Under the pieces are notes generated by a model, which did not search any database, was not told the DNA's origin, and was given only the letters and a program-made list of their open reading frames with translations. This document shows positions 30,300-38,933 of a stretch of 64,000 nt of DNA, piece by piece. A program made the translations under genes and the position numbers. This DNA is from Mycobacterium sp. E3251 (GTDB lineage Bacteria; Actinomycetota; Actinomycetes; Mycobacteriales; Mycobacteriaceae). The stretch's first letter is position 1. Each line of letters begins with the position of its first letter. The stretch covers positions 37,355-101,354 of the forward strand of contig NZ_LZJF01000011.1 in NCBI RefSeq assembly GCF_001666835.1. Reading direction: 5' to 3'.

Positions 30300-31417
30300 A
30301 GGAGTCCTTCCGAATATGTTGCGCCGAGGTGGGCCAGCTGCGCGGTAGCCGGGCCGAGCATGAGCTCGTTGTGCTTGGCCCACAGGAAATAGCGGTGCAG
30401 GGGATAGGTGGTGTCGATCCCGATGCCGCCATGGACGTGCTGGGCGGTGGCAGCGACGCGGGCGCCGGCCTCGGCGGCCCAGAACTTCGCGATCCGGGCG
30501 GCGCGGCCGGCCTCCTTCAAGGACCGCCCGTGCGCGATCAGCCACGCCGCGTGCCACGTTGTCCACCGGATCGCCTCGACGTCGATGAACGCGTCGGCCA
30601 TGCGCTGCTGCACGGCTTGGAAGCTGCCGATGGGCCGGCCGAATTGTTCGCGCCCCGTTGTGTATTCGGCCGCGATCCGCAGGGCTCGCTCCGCGACACC
30701 GAGCTGAATCGCGCACAGTCCGACCAGTGCGCGCGTGTGCAGCGACTCGATCACGTCTGGCCCGACGATCAGGTCGGCGTCCGAAACGGTTGCGCCATCC
30801 AGATATACGTCCGCGTGCGGTTCGCGGTTGGTGGTCGTCGCAGGCCGGATCTCGACGCCGTTGGCGTCGGCCGCCACCAGGAACAAGCCGGCCTCACCGC
30901 CGTCCATCGAGGCAGGGATCAACAGGGTGTCGGCGAGTTGGGCGGCCGGAACCAACTCCTTGGCGCCGTCGATCCGCCAATTGCCGCCGTCGCGTCGCGC
31001 GGTGGTGGCGGGAGTCGCTGCGTCGGAGCGGCCCGGCTCGGCCAGCCCCGCGGTCAGGATGCGGCTTCCGGCGACGACGCCCGGCAGAAAGCGTTGCTGC
31101 TGTTCGGGATTGCCGTGCCGAGCGATGGGGTCGGCCCCCAGCGTCAGCGTCGCGTAGGCCGGCACCGGAGCAACCGCCCAGCCCACCTCGGCCAGCAGCA
31201 CGCCGAGCTCGACGAAGCCGCCGCCGTTACCGCCCACCGACTCCGGCAGCGCGGTGCCCAGCAGGTCGGTGCCCGCCAGCTCTTGCCACAGTGCGTCGTC
31301 GAAGCGAACGTCGCCGGCTTCCAACTCGGTCAGGCGCTCCGGCGTGGCGCGTCGCTCGAGGAGGTCGCGGGCGAGCTTGGAGATGGTCTCCTGCTCTTCG
31401 GTGAACGTGAAATCCAT
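30296..31417 (-). CDS. Acyl-CoA dehydrogenase, ChsE1/FadE28-like
   Basis: A 373-residue acyl-CoA dehydrogenase beginning MDFTFTEEQETISKLARDLL. FAD/substrate signatures include GREQFGRPIGSFQAVQQRMAD and HVHGGIGIDTTYPLHRYF, the latter close to FadE28 (Rv3544c, HLHGGMGMDVTYPMHRYY). FadE28-type chains work as alpha2beta2 heteromers with a FadE29-type chain, and such a chain is encoded at 32385-33572. The usual catalytic glutamate position cannot be assigned with certainty from sequence alone. Confidence 0.88.
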   Translation of the reverse strand: MDFTFTEEQETISKLARDLLERRATPERLTELEAGDVRFDDALWQELAGTDLLGTALPESVGGNGGGFVELGVLLAEVGWAVAPVPAYATLTLGADPIARHGNPEQQQRFLPGVVAGSRILTAGLAEPGRSDAATPATTARRDGGNWRIDGAKELVPAAQLADTLLIPASMDGGEAGLFLVAADANGVEIRPATTTNREPHADVYLDGATVSDADLIVGPDVIESLHTRALVGLCAIQLGVAERALRIAAEYTTGREQFGRPIGSFQAVQQRMADAFIDVEAIRWTTWHAAWLIAHGRSLKEAGRAARIAKFWAAEAGARVAATAQHVHGGIGIDTTYPLHRYFLWAKHNELMLGPATAQLAHLGATYSEGLL

Positions 31418-31426
31418 GGTTCCCGC

Positions 31427-31825
31427 CTAGGTGGCCGGCCGGAACTGATGCAGCACCAGGTCGTTGTCGAAACTCTGGTAGTACACCTCGACCGGCATCC
31501 CGGTCCTGAGATCGGCCGGGTCGATGCCGGTCAGGTTCGATACCAGCCGCACGCCCTCCTCGAGCTCCACCAGCACGACGACGTATGGATACTCGAAGAA
31601 CGGGAACTTCGGCTCGTGTGGCATCACGTAGCTGTACACCGTGCCGCGGCCCGACGACTCGACGGTGCCCCAGTCCAGGGAACGGCAGTGTGGGCACATC
31701 GGGCGCGGCGGGTGGCGCAGCTGCCCGCATCCGCCGCAGCGCTGGATCAGGAGTTTGTTGTCCCGCAGTCCGTTCCAGAAGAACTCGGTGTCCGGGGTGA
31801 TGGCCGGGGCCAGTCGGGTCGCCAT
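31427..31825 (-). CDS. DUF35 (zinc-ribbon plus OB-fold) protein, C-terminal half of ChsH2
   Basis: A 132-residue acyl-CoA-associated DUF35 protein. A rubredoxin-like zinc ribbon (CGGC, then CPHC) is followed by an OB-fold (GRGTVYSYVMPHEP, YVVVLVELEEGVRLVSNL). In the igr operon this domain is the C-terminal half of ChsH2 and docks Ltp2. Here it is a separate gene whose ATG overlaps the stop of the MaoC gene (TGATG), so the two halves are still made together. Confidence 0.9.
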   Translation of the reverse strand: MATRLAPAITPDTEFFWNGLRDNKLLIQRCGGCGQLRHPPRPMCPHCRSLDWGTVESSGRGTVYSYVMPHEPKFPFFEYPYVVVLVELEEGVRLVSNLTGIDPADLRTGMPVEVYYQSFDNDLVLHQFRPAT

Positions 31826-32370
31826 CAGCGCTCCGGCCTGAATCGCAGCACCCGGAATCGCTGCCTTCCCAGCACCTCGCCGTTCTGGTCGGTGTAGGTC
31901 GTCAGCCAGGTCAGAAAGAATCCGGTGCCCAGCGCCGTCTTCTTCTCCTCGGAAACCGATTCGTACACCGTCGTCGCGCTGATGACGTCGCCCAGTCGCG
32001 GGTAGCGCTCGATCTCGAACTCCGAGTTGGTCGCCACCGTGCTGGTGTAGCCCGCCTCGTCGAGGAACGCCGTTGGGTTGCTTTTGATCTCGATGGGCGC
32101 GCCACCCCGCTCGCCGATGCCCTCCAGGAGCGGCGACGGCATCGTCCAGGTCTGCAGCATCACCGGCGGCGACACGATGCCGCCGAACCGCGACCTCTCG
32201 GCGAACTCCGGATCCAGGTAGACGGGGTTCATGTCGGCCATCGCATACGCCCAATGCCGGATCATCGGCTGGTTGACCGGATCCGGGGCCAGCGAGGGCT
32301 TTCCGGTGCCGCCGGTCGGCCGGCCGACGAGGGCCTTAACCTTGGCGCTGACGGTTTCTGAGTCGGTCAC
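31825..32370 (-). CDS. MaoC-like hydratase subunit, N-terminal half of ChsH2
   Basis: A 181-residue hot-dog protein starting at GTG 32370 with AGGAGG upstream; the Shine-Dalgarno overlaps the previous stop region. PMIRHWAYAMADMNPVYLDPEFAERSRFGGIVSPPVML is typical of the FAS1-dehydratase/MaoC family. It ends LGRQRFRVLRFRPER. Together with the DUF35 gene it corresponds to ChsH2 (Rv3542c) cut into two chains. Confidence 0.87.
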   Translation of the reverse strand: MTDSETVSAKVKALVGRPTGGTGKPSLAPDPVNQPMIRHWAYAMADMNPVYLDPEFAERSRFGGIVSPPVMLQTWTMPSPLLEGIGERGGAPIEIKSNPTAFLDEAGYTSTVATNSEFEIERYPRLGDVISATTVYESVSEEKKTALGTGFFLTWLTTYTDQNGEVLGRQRFRVLRFRPER

Positions 32371-32384
32371 TGACGGCTGTCCTC

Positions 32385-33572
32385 CTATGTTGCGGTGGCG
32401 CGAAGGTCACGGGGAGCGCGCGGCATGCCCAGTCCGGCCATGGCAATGATGTCACGCTGAATTTCGTTGGCGCCGCCACCGAACGTATTGATGACCGCCC
32501 ATCGGTACGCGGTTTCCAGCGCACCCCTTAACGGCGCGTCGGTCCCGCGGCGTACCCCGTTGTGGTCGAGCACTTCCAGCAGCTGGCGGGCGACCTGCTG
32601 GGTCAGCTCGGTGCCAAACACCTTGGCGGCGGAGGCTTCTCCCATCGAGAGCACGCCCTTCGTCATGGCCGCATTCACCCGCAGATTGACCAATTTATAC
32701 GCCGCGACCTGGGCCTCAACCCGGGCCAGCGCGAGCTGCACCCACGGCCGGTCGATGACGCGCCCACCATCGAGCTCGGCGACCGCGGCCCACTCCAGCG
32801 TCTTCTCGAACAGCGGCTCGAGCGCGCCAAGGTTGCCCAGGGCCGCCCGCTCGAAGTTCAACTGCGTGGTGATCAGCTGCCAGCCCTGGTTCTCGCCACC
32901 CACGAGCGCGCTGGCCGGGACCCGAACGTTGTCGTAGAACGTGTAGAAGGTGGAGATGCCCGGCATGGTGTGCAGCGGCTGCCAGGAGAACCCGGGCGAC
33001 GAGGTGGGCACGATCAGGATGGAAATGCCCTTGTGCTTCTTGGCATTGGGATCGGTGCGGGCGGCCAGCCAGATGTAGTCGGCGTAGGCGGCGCCGCTGG
33101 TGAACATCTTCTGGCCGTTGATCACGTATTCGTCGCCGTCGCGTACCGCGGTGGTGCGCAGCGAGGCCAGGTCGCTTCCGGCTCCGGGCTCGGAGTAGCC
33201 GATCGCGAATTCGACGCTGCCGTCCAGGATCGCGGGCAGGAACCTCTGCTTCTGTTCCTCGGTGCCGCACTGCATCAGCGTCGGCCCGACGGTGTTGAGC
33301 GTCACCAGCGGGATCGGGGCATTGACGCGCTGTGCCTCCTCGGAGAAGATGAACTGCTCGATCGCCGAGAAGCCGCGTCCGCCATACTCTTTGGGCCAGC
33401 CGACGCCCAACAGGTCGGCCGCGGCCAGCGCCCGCACGCACTCGCGCACTTCGGGGCCGCCTTCCATGCGCGCGCTGAGTGCGAGGCTACGTTCGGGTGT
33501 CATCACCTCTTCCAGCGCGGCGCGGATCTCGGCGCGCAGCCGCTCCTGCTCGGGCGAGTATTCCAAATCCAT
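32385..33572 (-). CDS. Acyl-CoA dehydrogenase, ChsE2/FadE29-like
   Basis: A 395-residue acyl-CoA dehydrogenase whose sequence follows FadE29 (Rv3543c): GVGWPKEYGGRGFSAIEQF, FAIGYSEPGAGSDLASLRTTAVRDGDEY, TSGAAYADYIWLAARTDPNAKKHKGISIL and NTFGGGANEIQRDIIA. It probably provides the FAD-binding and catalytic chain of a heteromeric dehydrogenase with the FadE28-like protein. The ATG at 33572 overlaps the P450 stop (TGATG). Confidence 0.9.
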   Translation of the reverse strand: MDLEYSPEQERLRAEIRAALEEVMTPERSLALSARMEGGPEVRECVRALAAADLLGVGWPKEYGGRGFSAIEQFIFSEEAQRVNAPIPLVTLNTVGPTLMQCGTEEQKQRFLPAILDGSVEFAIGYSEPGAGSDLASLRTTAVRDGDEYVINGQKMFTSGAAYADYIWLAARTDPNAKKHKGISILIVPTSSPGFSWQPLHTMPGISTFYTFYDNVRVPASALVGGENQGWQLITTQLNFERAALGNLGALEPLFEKTLEWAAVAELDGGRVIDRPWVQLALARVEAQVAAYKLVNLRVNAAMTKGVLSMGEASAAKVFGTELTQQVARQLLEVLDHNGVRRGTDAPLRGALETAYRWAVINTFGGGANEIQRDIIAMAGLGMPRAPRDLRATAT

Positions 33573-34756
33573 CAGGCCCCCAGCCGTACCGGCATCCGCT
33601 TGACCCCGGGCACCATCGTGGCGCGCATCCGGTCGACCGCACCCACCAGCTCGAGCCTGGGGAAGCGGCGCAGCAGCTCGTCGAACATCACGCATGCCTC
33701 CAGCCGGGCCAATTGCGCACCCACACAGGAATGCTCGCCGCACCCGAACGCGATGTGCGGGTTGGGATGCCGGGTAACCCTGAACTCCTCGGAGTCGGCG
33801 CCGAATATCTCCTCGTCCCGGTTGGCGGACCCGTAGAGCATCACCACCACGTCGCCCTCCGCGATCCGCTGGCCGCGGATCTCGACGTCGGTCGTCGCGG
33901 TGCGCGCCATGTGGACCACGGGGCTGGTCCACCGCAGCATCTCCTCGACGGCGCCCGGGATCAGCGTCGGATCGTCGGCCAGCAGGCGGCATTGGTCGGG
34001 GTGAGCGATCAACGCCAGCGTGCCCAGCGCGATCAGGTTGCGGGTGGTTTCGTTGCCGGCCACCAGCAGCAGGTAGGCGAAATTCAGCAGGTCTTCGTCG
34101 GTCAGCCGGACGCCGTCGATCTCCGCGCCGGCCAGCACCGACAGCAGGTCGTCCCGCGCGTCCACGCGCCTGGCGGCGATCAGCTTCTGGAAGTACTCGT
34201 AGAGCTGCCCCATGGCGACCAACGGGTCCAGCTCGATCTCGGGGTCGGCCGTGCCGGTGGCCGCATCCGACCACGCCCGGAACTGCTCCCAGTCATCCGC
34301 CGGGGCACCGATCAGCTCGGCGATCATCCGGGTGGGAAGCGGGGCGGCGATCTCATCGGCGAACTCGTGCACGGAATCCGGCTCGATGCCGTCGAGAATC
34401 CCCCGCACGATCTCGCGGATCTTGGGCTCCAGCACGGCGACCCGCCGCCGGGTGAAGCCCGAGTTGATCAGCTTGCGCAGCTGCCGGTGCCGCGGCGGGT
34501 CGGTGAAGATGAGGTTGCCCTCCTGCACCGCGTTTCCCATCTGCGGATCGGGGATGGTGATGCCCCGGGTTGAGGTGAACGTGGCCGGGTTGGTCGACAC
34601 GAACCGGATGTCCTCGTACTTCAGCAGCGCCCAGAAGTTGGTGACGTCGTTCCAGCACACCGGCGCGGTCGCGCGCAGCTCGCGGTACGCCGGATACGGA
34701 TCGCCCGCATAGAAGTCCGGGGAGTGCAACAGCGAAGCGGGAAAAGTGGTCCGCAC
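33572..34756 (-). CDS. Cytochrome P450, first gene of the igr-like operon
   Basis: A 394-residue soluble bacterial P450. The I-helix motif is LLVAGNETTRN, the ExxR is in AVEEMLRW, and the haem cysteine is in FGCGEHSCVGAQLARLE. It occupies the place of cyp125 (Rv3545c) in the igr operon, but I cannot assign its CYP family. Chosen start GTG 34756 has AGGGAGG five bases upstream; the frame stays open to 34873. The likely role is terminal hydroxylation of a side chain before beta-oxidation; this is inferred from context. Confidence 0.9.
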   Translation of the reverse strand: MRTTFPASLLHSPDFYAGDPYPAYRELRATAPVCWNDVTNFWALLKYEDIRFVSTNPATFTSTRGITIPDPQMGNAVQEGNLIFTDPPRHRQLRKLINSGFTRRRVAVLEPKIREIVRGILDGIEPDSVHEFADEIAAPLPTRMIAELIGAPADDWEQFRAWSDAATGTADPEIELDPLVAMGQLYEYFQKLIAARRVDARDDLLSVLAGAEIDGVRLTDEDLLNFAYLLLVAGNETTRNLIALGTLALIAHPDQCRLLADDPTLIPGAVEEMLRWTSPVVHMARTATTDVEIRGQRIAEGDVVVMLYGSANRDEEIFGADSEEFRVTRHPNPHIAFGCGEHSCVGAQLARLEACVMFDELLRRFPRLELVGAVDRMRATMVPGVKRMPVRLGA

Positions 34757-34780
34757 GGCGGCCTCCCTGACAAGCGATCC

Positions 34781-34801
34781 GACACATTGACGCAATGTGT
34801 C
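34781..34801 (-). promoter_or_regulatory. Perfect palindrome in the igr-like promoter, candidate TetR operator
   Basis: Nine-base arms GACACATTG and CAATGTGTC flank ACG, 25 bases upstream of the P450 start in the divergent region P450/aldehyde dehydrogenase. This is typical geometry for a TetR dimer site. It differs from the KstR and KstR2 motifs as I know them. Confidence 0.7.
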
Positions 34802-34908
34802 TTGCGGCCTTGTGTCTACCCCGCGCCGCCCATCCCTGTCAATACCGCCGCGAAACGCCGAAATAGCGTGCAATTCGCGTACTTAGTGATTGACGCCGCC
34901 CGGCCATG

Positions 34909-34918
34909 GGTGTACACC
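34909..34918 (+). promoter_or_regulatory. Ten-base palindrome before the aldehyde dehydrogenase gene
   Basis: GGTGTACACC, perfectly self-complementary, 38 bases before the ATG of the plus-strand operon. It could be an operator for that direction, but it does not share the sequence of the 34781-34801 palindrome. Confidence 0.35.
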
Positions 34919-34955
34919 AAGTGGTTAGATGACCGACGTTCGGGTGAGGAAACGC

Positions 34956-36425
34956 ATGACCGAGCTACAAACTCCGGGAACTCTTGTCGACAGCAACCAG
35001 CTCTACATCGATGGGAGATGGGTCGAGCCGGAGGACGGTCGCTACGACGACATCAACCCGGCCACCGAGCAGTCCATCGGCAGCGCGCCGGACGCCAGTG
35101 TCGCCCAGGTCGGCGCCGCGATCGACGCCGCGCGCCGGGCGTTCGACAGCGGGCCGTGGGGCCGGATGGGTCCGGAGGAGCGGGCCGGCTGCCTCAATCA
35201 GCTCGGTGCGGCCCTGCTCAAGCACGCCGACGGGATCTTCGCGCTGTCGCAAGTCGAATGGGGTTGCGTCACCAATGAACGCATGATGCAAATCGACGGC
35301 GCCGGCTACATGTCCATGCATGCGGCCCAACTCGCGACGAAGTTGGTCGACGAGCCGGTCACCGGGATCGGCGCGGGGACGACGTTGCTGCGTCGCGAGC
35401 CACTCGGAGTCGTATCGATCCTCACGCCGTGGAACTTCCCGCACTGTCTCAACGTGATGAAGGTGAACAACGCGCTGGCCGCGGGGAACACCGTCGTGCT
35501 CAAGCCCTCGCCGCTGACGCCGCTCGCGGGCCTTGCGCTGGCGCGCATCATCGACGAGGAGACCGACATTCCGCCGGGCGTGGTCAACGTGGTCACGCCC
35601 TCGGGGCTTGAGGCCGCCAAATCGCTCACGACGGATCCGCGCATCGACATGATCAGCTTCACCGGGAGCTCCGCCGTCGGTTGTGAGGTCATGCGGGCCG
35701 CGGGGGACGCCATGAAGCGGCTGTTGCTGGAGTGCGGCGGGAAATCGGCGAGCATCATCCTCGACGACACGCAGGTGACCGACGAGATGCTGCGTCAGAT
35801 GCTGTTCGATTGCTGCTCGCTGCACGCCGGCCAGGCCTGCATCCTGCACAGCCGGCTGCTGCTTCCCGATTCGTTGCACGACGACGTCGTGGAGCGGCTG
35901 GTCGCGCTCGCCCGCGACGTCAAGGTCGGCGACCCCAAGGACCCGACCGTGGAGATGGGGCCGCTGATCAGCGCGGCGCAACGCGAGCGGGTGCAGGCGC
36001 ATGTCGACGGTGCGATCAACGACGGAGCGAAGCCGGCGATCGGCGGCGGCCGCCCGGCCGGTCTGGATGCCGGCTTCTACTTCGAACCGACGATTCTCAC
36101 TGGCGTGCAACCGGATTCGACGATCGCGCAGGAGGAAGTGTTCGGGCCCGTGCTGTCGGTGCTGCGCTACCGCGACGACGACGACGCCGTCGCGATCGCG
36201 AACAACTCGTGCTACGGGCTTTCCGGCGCCGTCTGGGGCACCGACGTGGACCGGGCCGTCGCGGTCGCCCGGCGCATGCGCACCGGTCAGGTCGCGGTCA
36301 ACGGCGTCGGGCCGGGCGATGCGCCGTTCGGCGGCTTCAAGCTGAGCGGGTTCGGCCGGGAGAGTGGCGGAATCAGCGGACTGCACCAGTACATGGAGGT
36401 GAAGGCCATCGGGATCCCGGCATGA
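34956..36425 (+). CDS. Aldehyde dehydrogenase (NAD(P)-dependent, class 1/2-like)
   Basis: A 489-residue aldehyde dehydrogenase. Motifs: VSILTPWNFPHCLNVMKV, FTGSSAVG, the glutamate of LLLECGGKSASII, the catalytic cysteine in HAGQACILHSR, and EEVFGPVLSVLRY. ATG 34956 is preferred over ATG 34929 because GTGAGGA lies five bases before it. It is divergent from the igr-like operon and probably oxidises an aldehyde made from the P450/alcohol-dehydrogenase product. Its stop overlaps the CoA-transferase start (ATGA). Confidence 0.9.
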   Translation: MTELQTPGTLVDSNQLYIDGRWVEPEDGRYDDINPATEQSIGSAPDASVAQVGAAIDAARRAFDSGPWGRMGPEERAGCLNQLGAALLKHADGIFALSQVEWGCVTNERMMQIDGAGYMSMHAAQLATKLVDEPVTGIGAGTTLLRREPLGVVSILTPWNFPHCLNVMKVNNALAAGNTVVLKPSPLTPLAGLALARIIDEETDIPPGVVNVVTPSGLEAAKSLTTDPRIDMISFTGSSAVGCEVMRAAGDAMKRLLLECGGKSASIILDDTQVTDEMLRQMLFDCCSLHAGQACILHSRLLLPDSLHDDVVERLVALARDVKVGDPKDPTVEMGPLISAAQRERVQAHVDGAINDGAKPAIGGGRPAGLDAGFYFEPTILTGVQPDSTIAQEEVFGPVLSVLRYRDDDDAVAIANNSCYGLSGAVWGTDVDRAVAVARRMRTGQVAVNGVGPGDAPFGGFKLSGFGRESGGISGLHQYMEVKAIGIPA

Positions 36426-38728
36426 CGGGACCCCTCGCCGGGCTCCACGTCGTCGAACTCGCCAACGAGATCTCAGGTCCTTACGCCGCAAAGCTTTTCG
36501 TCGACCTCGGTGCCGAGGTCATTAAGATAGAGCCGCCCGCCGGAGATCCGTTGCGCCGGTGGGGTCCGTTTCCGGGCGGAGTCTGCGACCCCCAGCGCTC
36601 CGGACTGTTCGAGTACCTCAACGCCGGAAAGCGCGGCGCCACCCTCGATCTGGCCGAGCCGGGCGATCTGACGGCGGCCCGCGAGCTCATCGCGCGGGCG
36701 CACGTGCTCATCGAGGATTTCGGGCCGGGAATGTTGGAACGTCGGGGGCTGGGCCCGGACGTCTTGAGCCGGCTGAACCCAAACCTGGTGCTGCTGCGCA
36801 TCTCTGGATTCGGTCAGTGCGGACCCTGGCGTGAGCGCCAAGCCACACCCCTGACCGTGCAGGCTGCGTCGGGATGGATCAGCGCCCGGGATCCGGACCG
36901 CCCACCGGTACAGGTCGGTGCCCGCGTCTCCGAGTACGTCGCGGGCGTTTACGGCGCGCTGGGCGCCCTGACCGCGTTGCGGCTGCCGGCCGCCGGCCGG
37001 GTGACAGAGGTCGACGTCTCCCAGCTCGAGGCACTGCTGTCGACGCTGCCCTATCCGATGCTGATGGCGCGCCGTATGCAAGACCTGGGCTTGCCCGCGA
37101 ATCTGCGGTCGGCGCCCATGCTGGGTGTCGTCCGGGCCGCCGACGGCTGGGTGGGCATCAACTGCCTGACGGGCCAGCACTGGCTGGACGTGTGCGCCAT
37201 GCTCGGCCTGCCCGAGTACGGCGAGCATCAGATCGCGATCATGATGGGCGGCCCGGAGCGCGACGAGTTCTTCCGCAAGGCGGAGCCGTTGCTCGCCCAG
37301 CAGACCGTCGCCGAGATCGTGGAACTCGCTCAGGCCCTGCGCATTCCGGCCGCCCCGGTCAACGACGGGGCCACCGTGTCGACCTGTCCGCAGTACGCCG
37401 AGCGCGGTTTCTTCGTGCAATCCGGTGGGCCCGGCTGGTCGTTTCAGCGGCCCGGGCCGGCGTTCCGTTTCGCGAAAACCCCGGTGCCGCAACCTAGTCC
37501 GGCTCCCCGCCTGGGGGTGCGTCCTGAGCCGTGGGCCACGACGGCCCGCTCGCTTGACACGACCGCGGGGCCGCTGCCCTTTTCCGGCCTGCGTGTCCTC
37601 GACCTGACCACGTTCTGGGCCGGGGCCTACCTGACCTGCTACCTGGGCGCGTTCGGCGCCGACATTGTCAAGGTCGAGTCGATCCAGCGGCCGGACGGGC
37701 ACCGCTACTCCGGTGCCTTCGCCTACGAGGGCGACGACTGGTATGAACGCAGCCCGATCTGGCAGGGCACCAACCTCAACAAGCGCGACCTCACCCTCGA
37801 CCTGACCTCCGAGCGTGGCCTCGGCATCGCCCGACGGCTGGCCGCGGAAGCCGACGTGGTCGTGGAGAACTTTTCGCCCAGGGTGGTCGAACAGTTCGGC
37901 CTGGACTACGACGCGTTGGTGGCGCTGAACCCCGACGTGATCGTTGTGCGGATGCCCGGGTACGGGCTGCGGGGCCCGTGGCGCGACTACGTCGGGTGGG
38001 CGCTGAACTTCGAGCAGACCGCGGGGATGTCGGCGGTGACCGGTTACCCCGACGGTCCGCCGTGCAACCCGCAGGGCCCCGCCGATCCCATCGTCGGCGT
38101 GCACGCGGGGGTTGCGCTGCTGGCCGCCCTGGAGCACCGGAGCCGCACCGGTGCGGGTCAGCTGGTCGAGGTCGCCCAGATCGAGGTTGCCGCCTGCGTG
38201 ACCGCCGAACCGGTGATCGAGTACTCGTTGACCGGTGTCGTGCGTCCGCGGGAGGGCAACAGGCGGCGCGGTTACCTGCAGGGCGTGTATCCGACCAGCG
38301 CCGAGGGAGTGTGGGTGGCGCTGTCGCTGCCCGACGAGGGGCGGCTCGACCACGACGTGTTCGACGAGATGGTCACCGCGTGGACCCGCACCCAGACCGC
38401 CACCGGCATCGTGGAAACCCTGCGCGTACAAGGTATTCCGGCCGAGCGTGTGATCACCGGCGATCAGATGTACGACCGCGACCTGATCGGGGCCCAGCTC
38501 GACGCGCGCGGCTACTACGAGGAGCTCGTCCACCCGATCACCGGGCCGCACCGGTTTCCCGGCTGGCCGTTTCGGATCGCCCCCGGACCGCCCCGCCACC
38601 ACCGCGCCGCCCCGCCGACGCTTGGCCAGCACAACGACGACATCCTGGGCGGGCTGGGCCTGTCCGCGGACGAGGTCGCGAGCCTGCGGGCCGAACGGGT
38701 GATCGGCGACCGGCTGCTCAACGCCTGA
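36422..38728 (+). CDS. Tandem two-domain CaiB/BaiF (family III) CoA transferase
   Basis: A 768-residue protein made of two class III CoA-transferase halves. The first (about residues 1-360) starts PLAGLHVVELANEISGPYAAKLFVDLGAEVIKIEPP. The second (about 390-768) starts FSGLRVLDLTTFWAGAYLTCYLGAFGADIVKVES, with LNPDVIVVRMPGYG and the late GQHNDDILGGLGLS. Single-domain members form interlocked dimers, so this chain may fold as an intramolecular pair. It would move CoA between acids in the pathway of the locus, for example to activate the acid formed by the aldehyde dehydrogenase. Confidence 0.9.
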   Translation: MTGPLAGLHVVELANEISGPYAAKLFVDLGAEVIKIEPPAGDPLRRWGPFPGGVCDPQRSGLFEYLNAGKRGATLDLAEPGDLTAARELIARAHVLIEDFGPGMLERRGLGPDVLSRLNPNLVLLRISGFGQCGPWRERQATPLTVQAASGWISARDPDRPPVQVGARVSEYVAGVYGALGALTALRLPAAGRVTEVDVSQLEALLSTLPYPMLMARRMQDLGLPANLRSAPMLGVVRAADGWVGINCLTGQHWLDVCAMLGLPEYGEHQIAIMMGGPERDEFFRKAEPLLAQQTVAEIVELAQALRIPAAPVNDGATVSTCPQYAERGFFVQSGGPGWSFQRPGPAFRFAKTPVPQPSPAPRLGVRPEPWATTARSLDTTAGPLPFSGLRVLDLTTFWAGAYLTCYLGAFGADIVKVESIQRPDGHRYSGAFAYEGDDWYERSPIWQGTNLNKRDLTLDLTSERGLGIARRLAAEADVVVENFSPRVVEQFGLDYDALVALNPDVIVVRMPGYGLRGPWRDYVGWALNFEQTAGMSAVTGYPDGPPCNPQGPADPIVGVHAGVALLAALEHRSRTGAGQLVEVAQIEVAACVTAEPVIEYSLTGVVRPREGNRRRGYLQGVYPTSAEGVWVALSLPDEGRLDHDVFDEMVTAWTRTQTATGIVETLRVQGIPAERVITGDQMYDRDLIGAQLDARGYYEELVHPITGPHRFPGWPFRIAPGPPRHHRAAPPTLGQHNDDILGGLGLSADEVASLRAERVIGDRLLNA

Positions 38729-38933
38729 GCGGCACCGACAGCGTGAGTCACGCGGTCGCCCGACAGCCGGTCCGATTACTCTATTGCTATATCTCTGGGT
38801 AGTTCATGATGTCCCGGAGTGGGCGTATGCCCCAGACGCTACCGGTGGCCGCCGGCCGCAAGTATTCGCCCTTGGCGGGGCCTAGAATTGGGTGACTTGC
38901 CCCAGTACGTGTATGACAAACCCAGGAGGCGGA

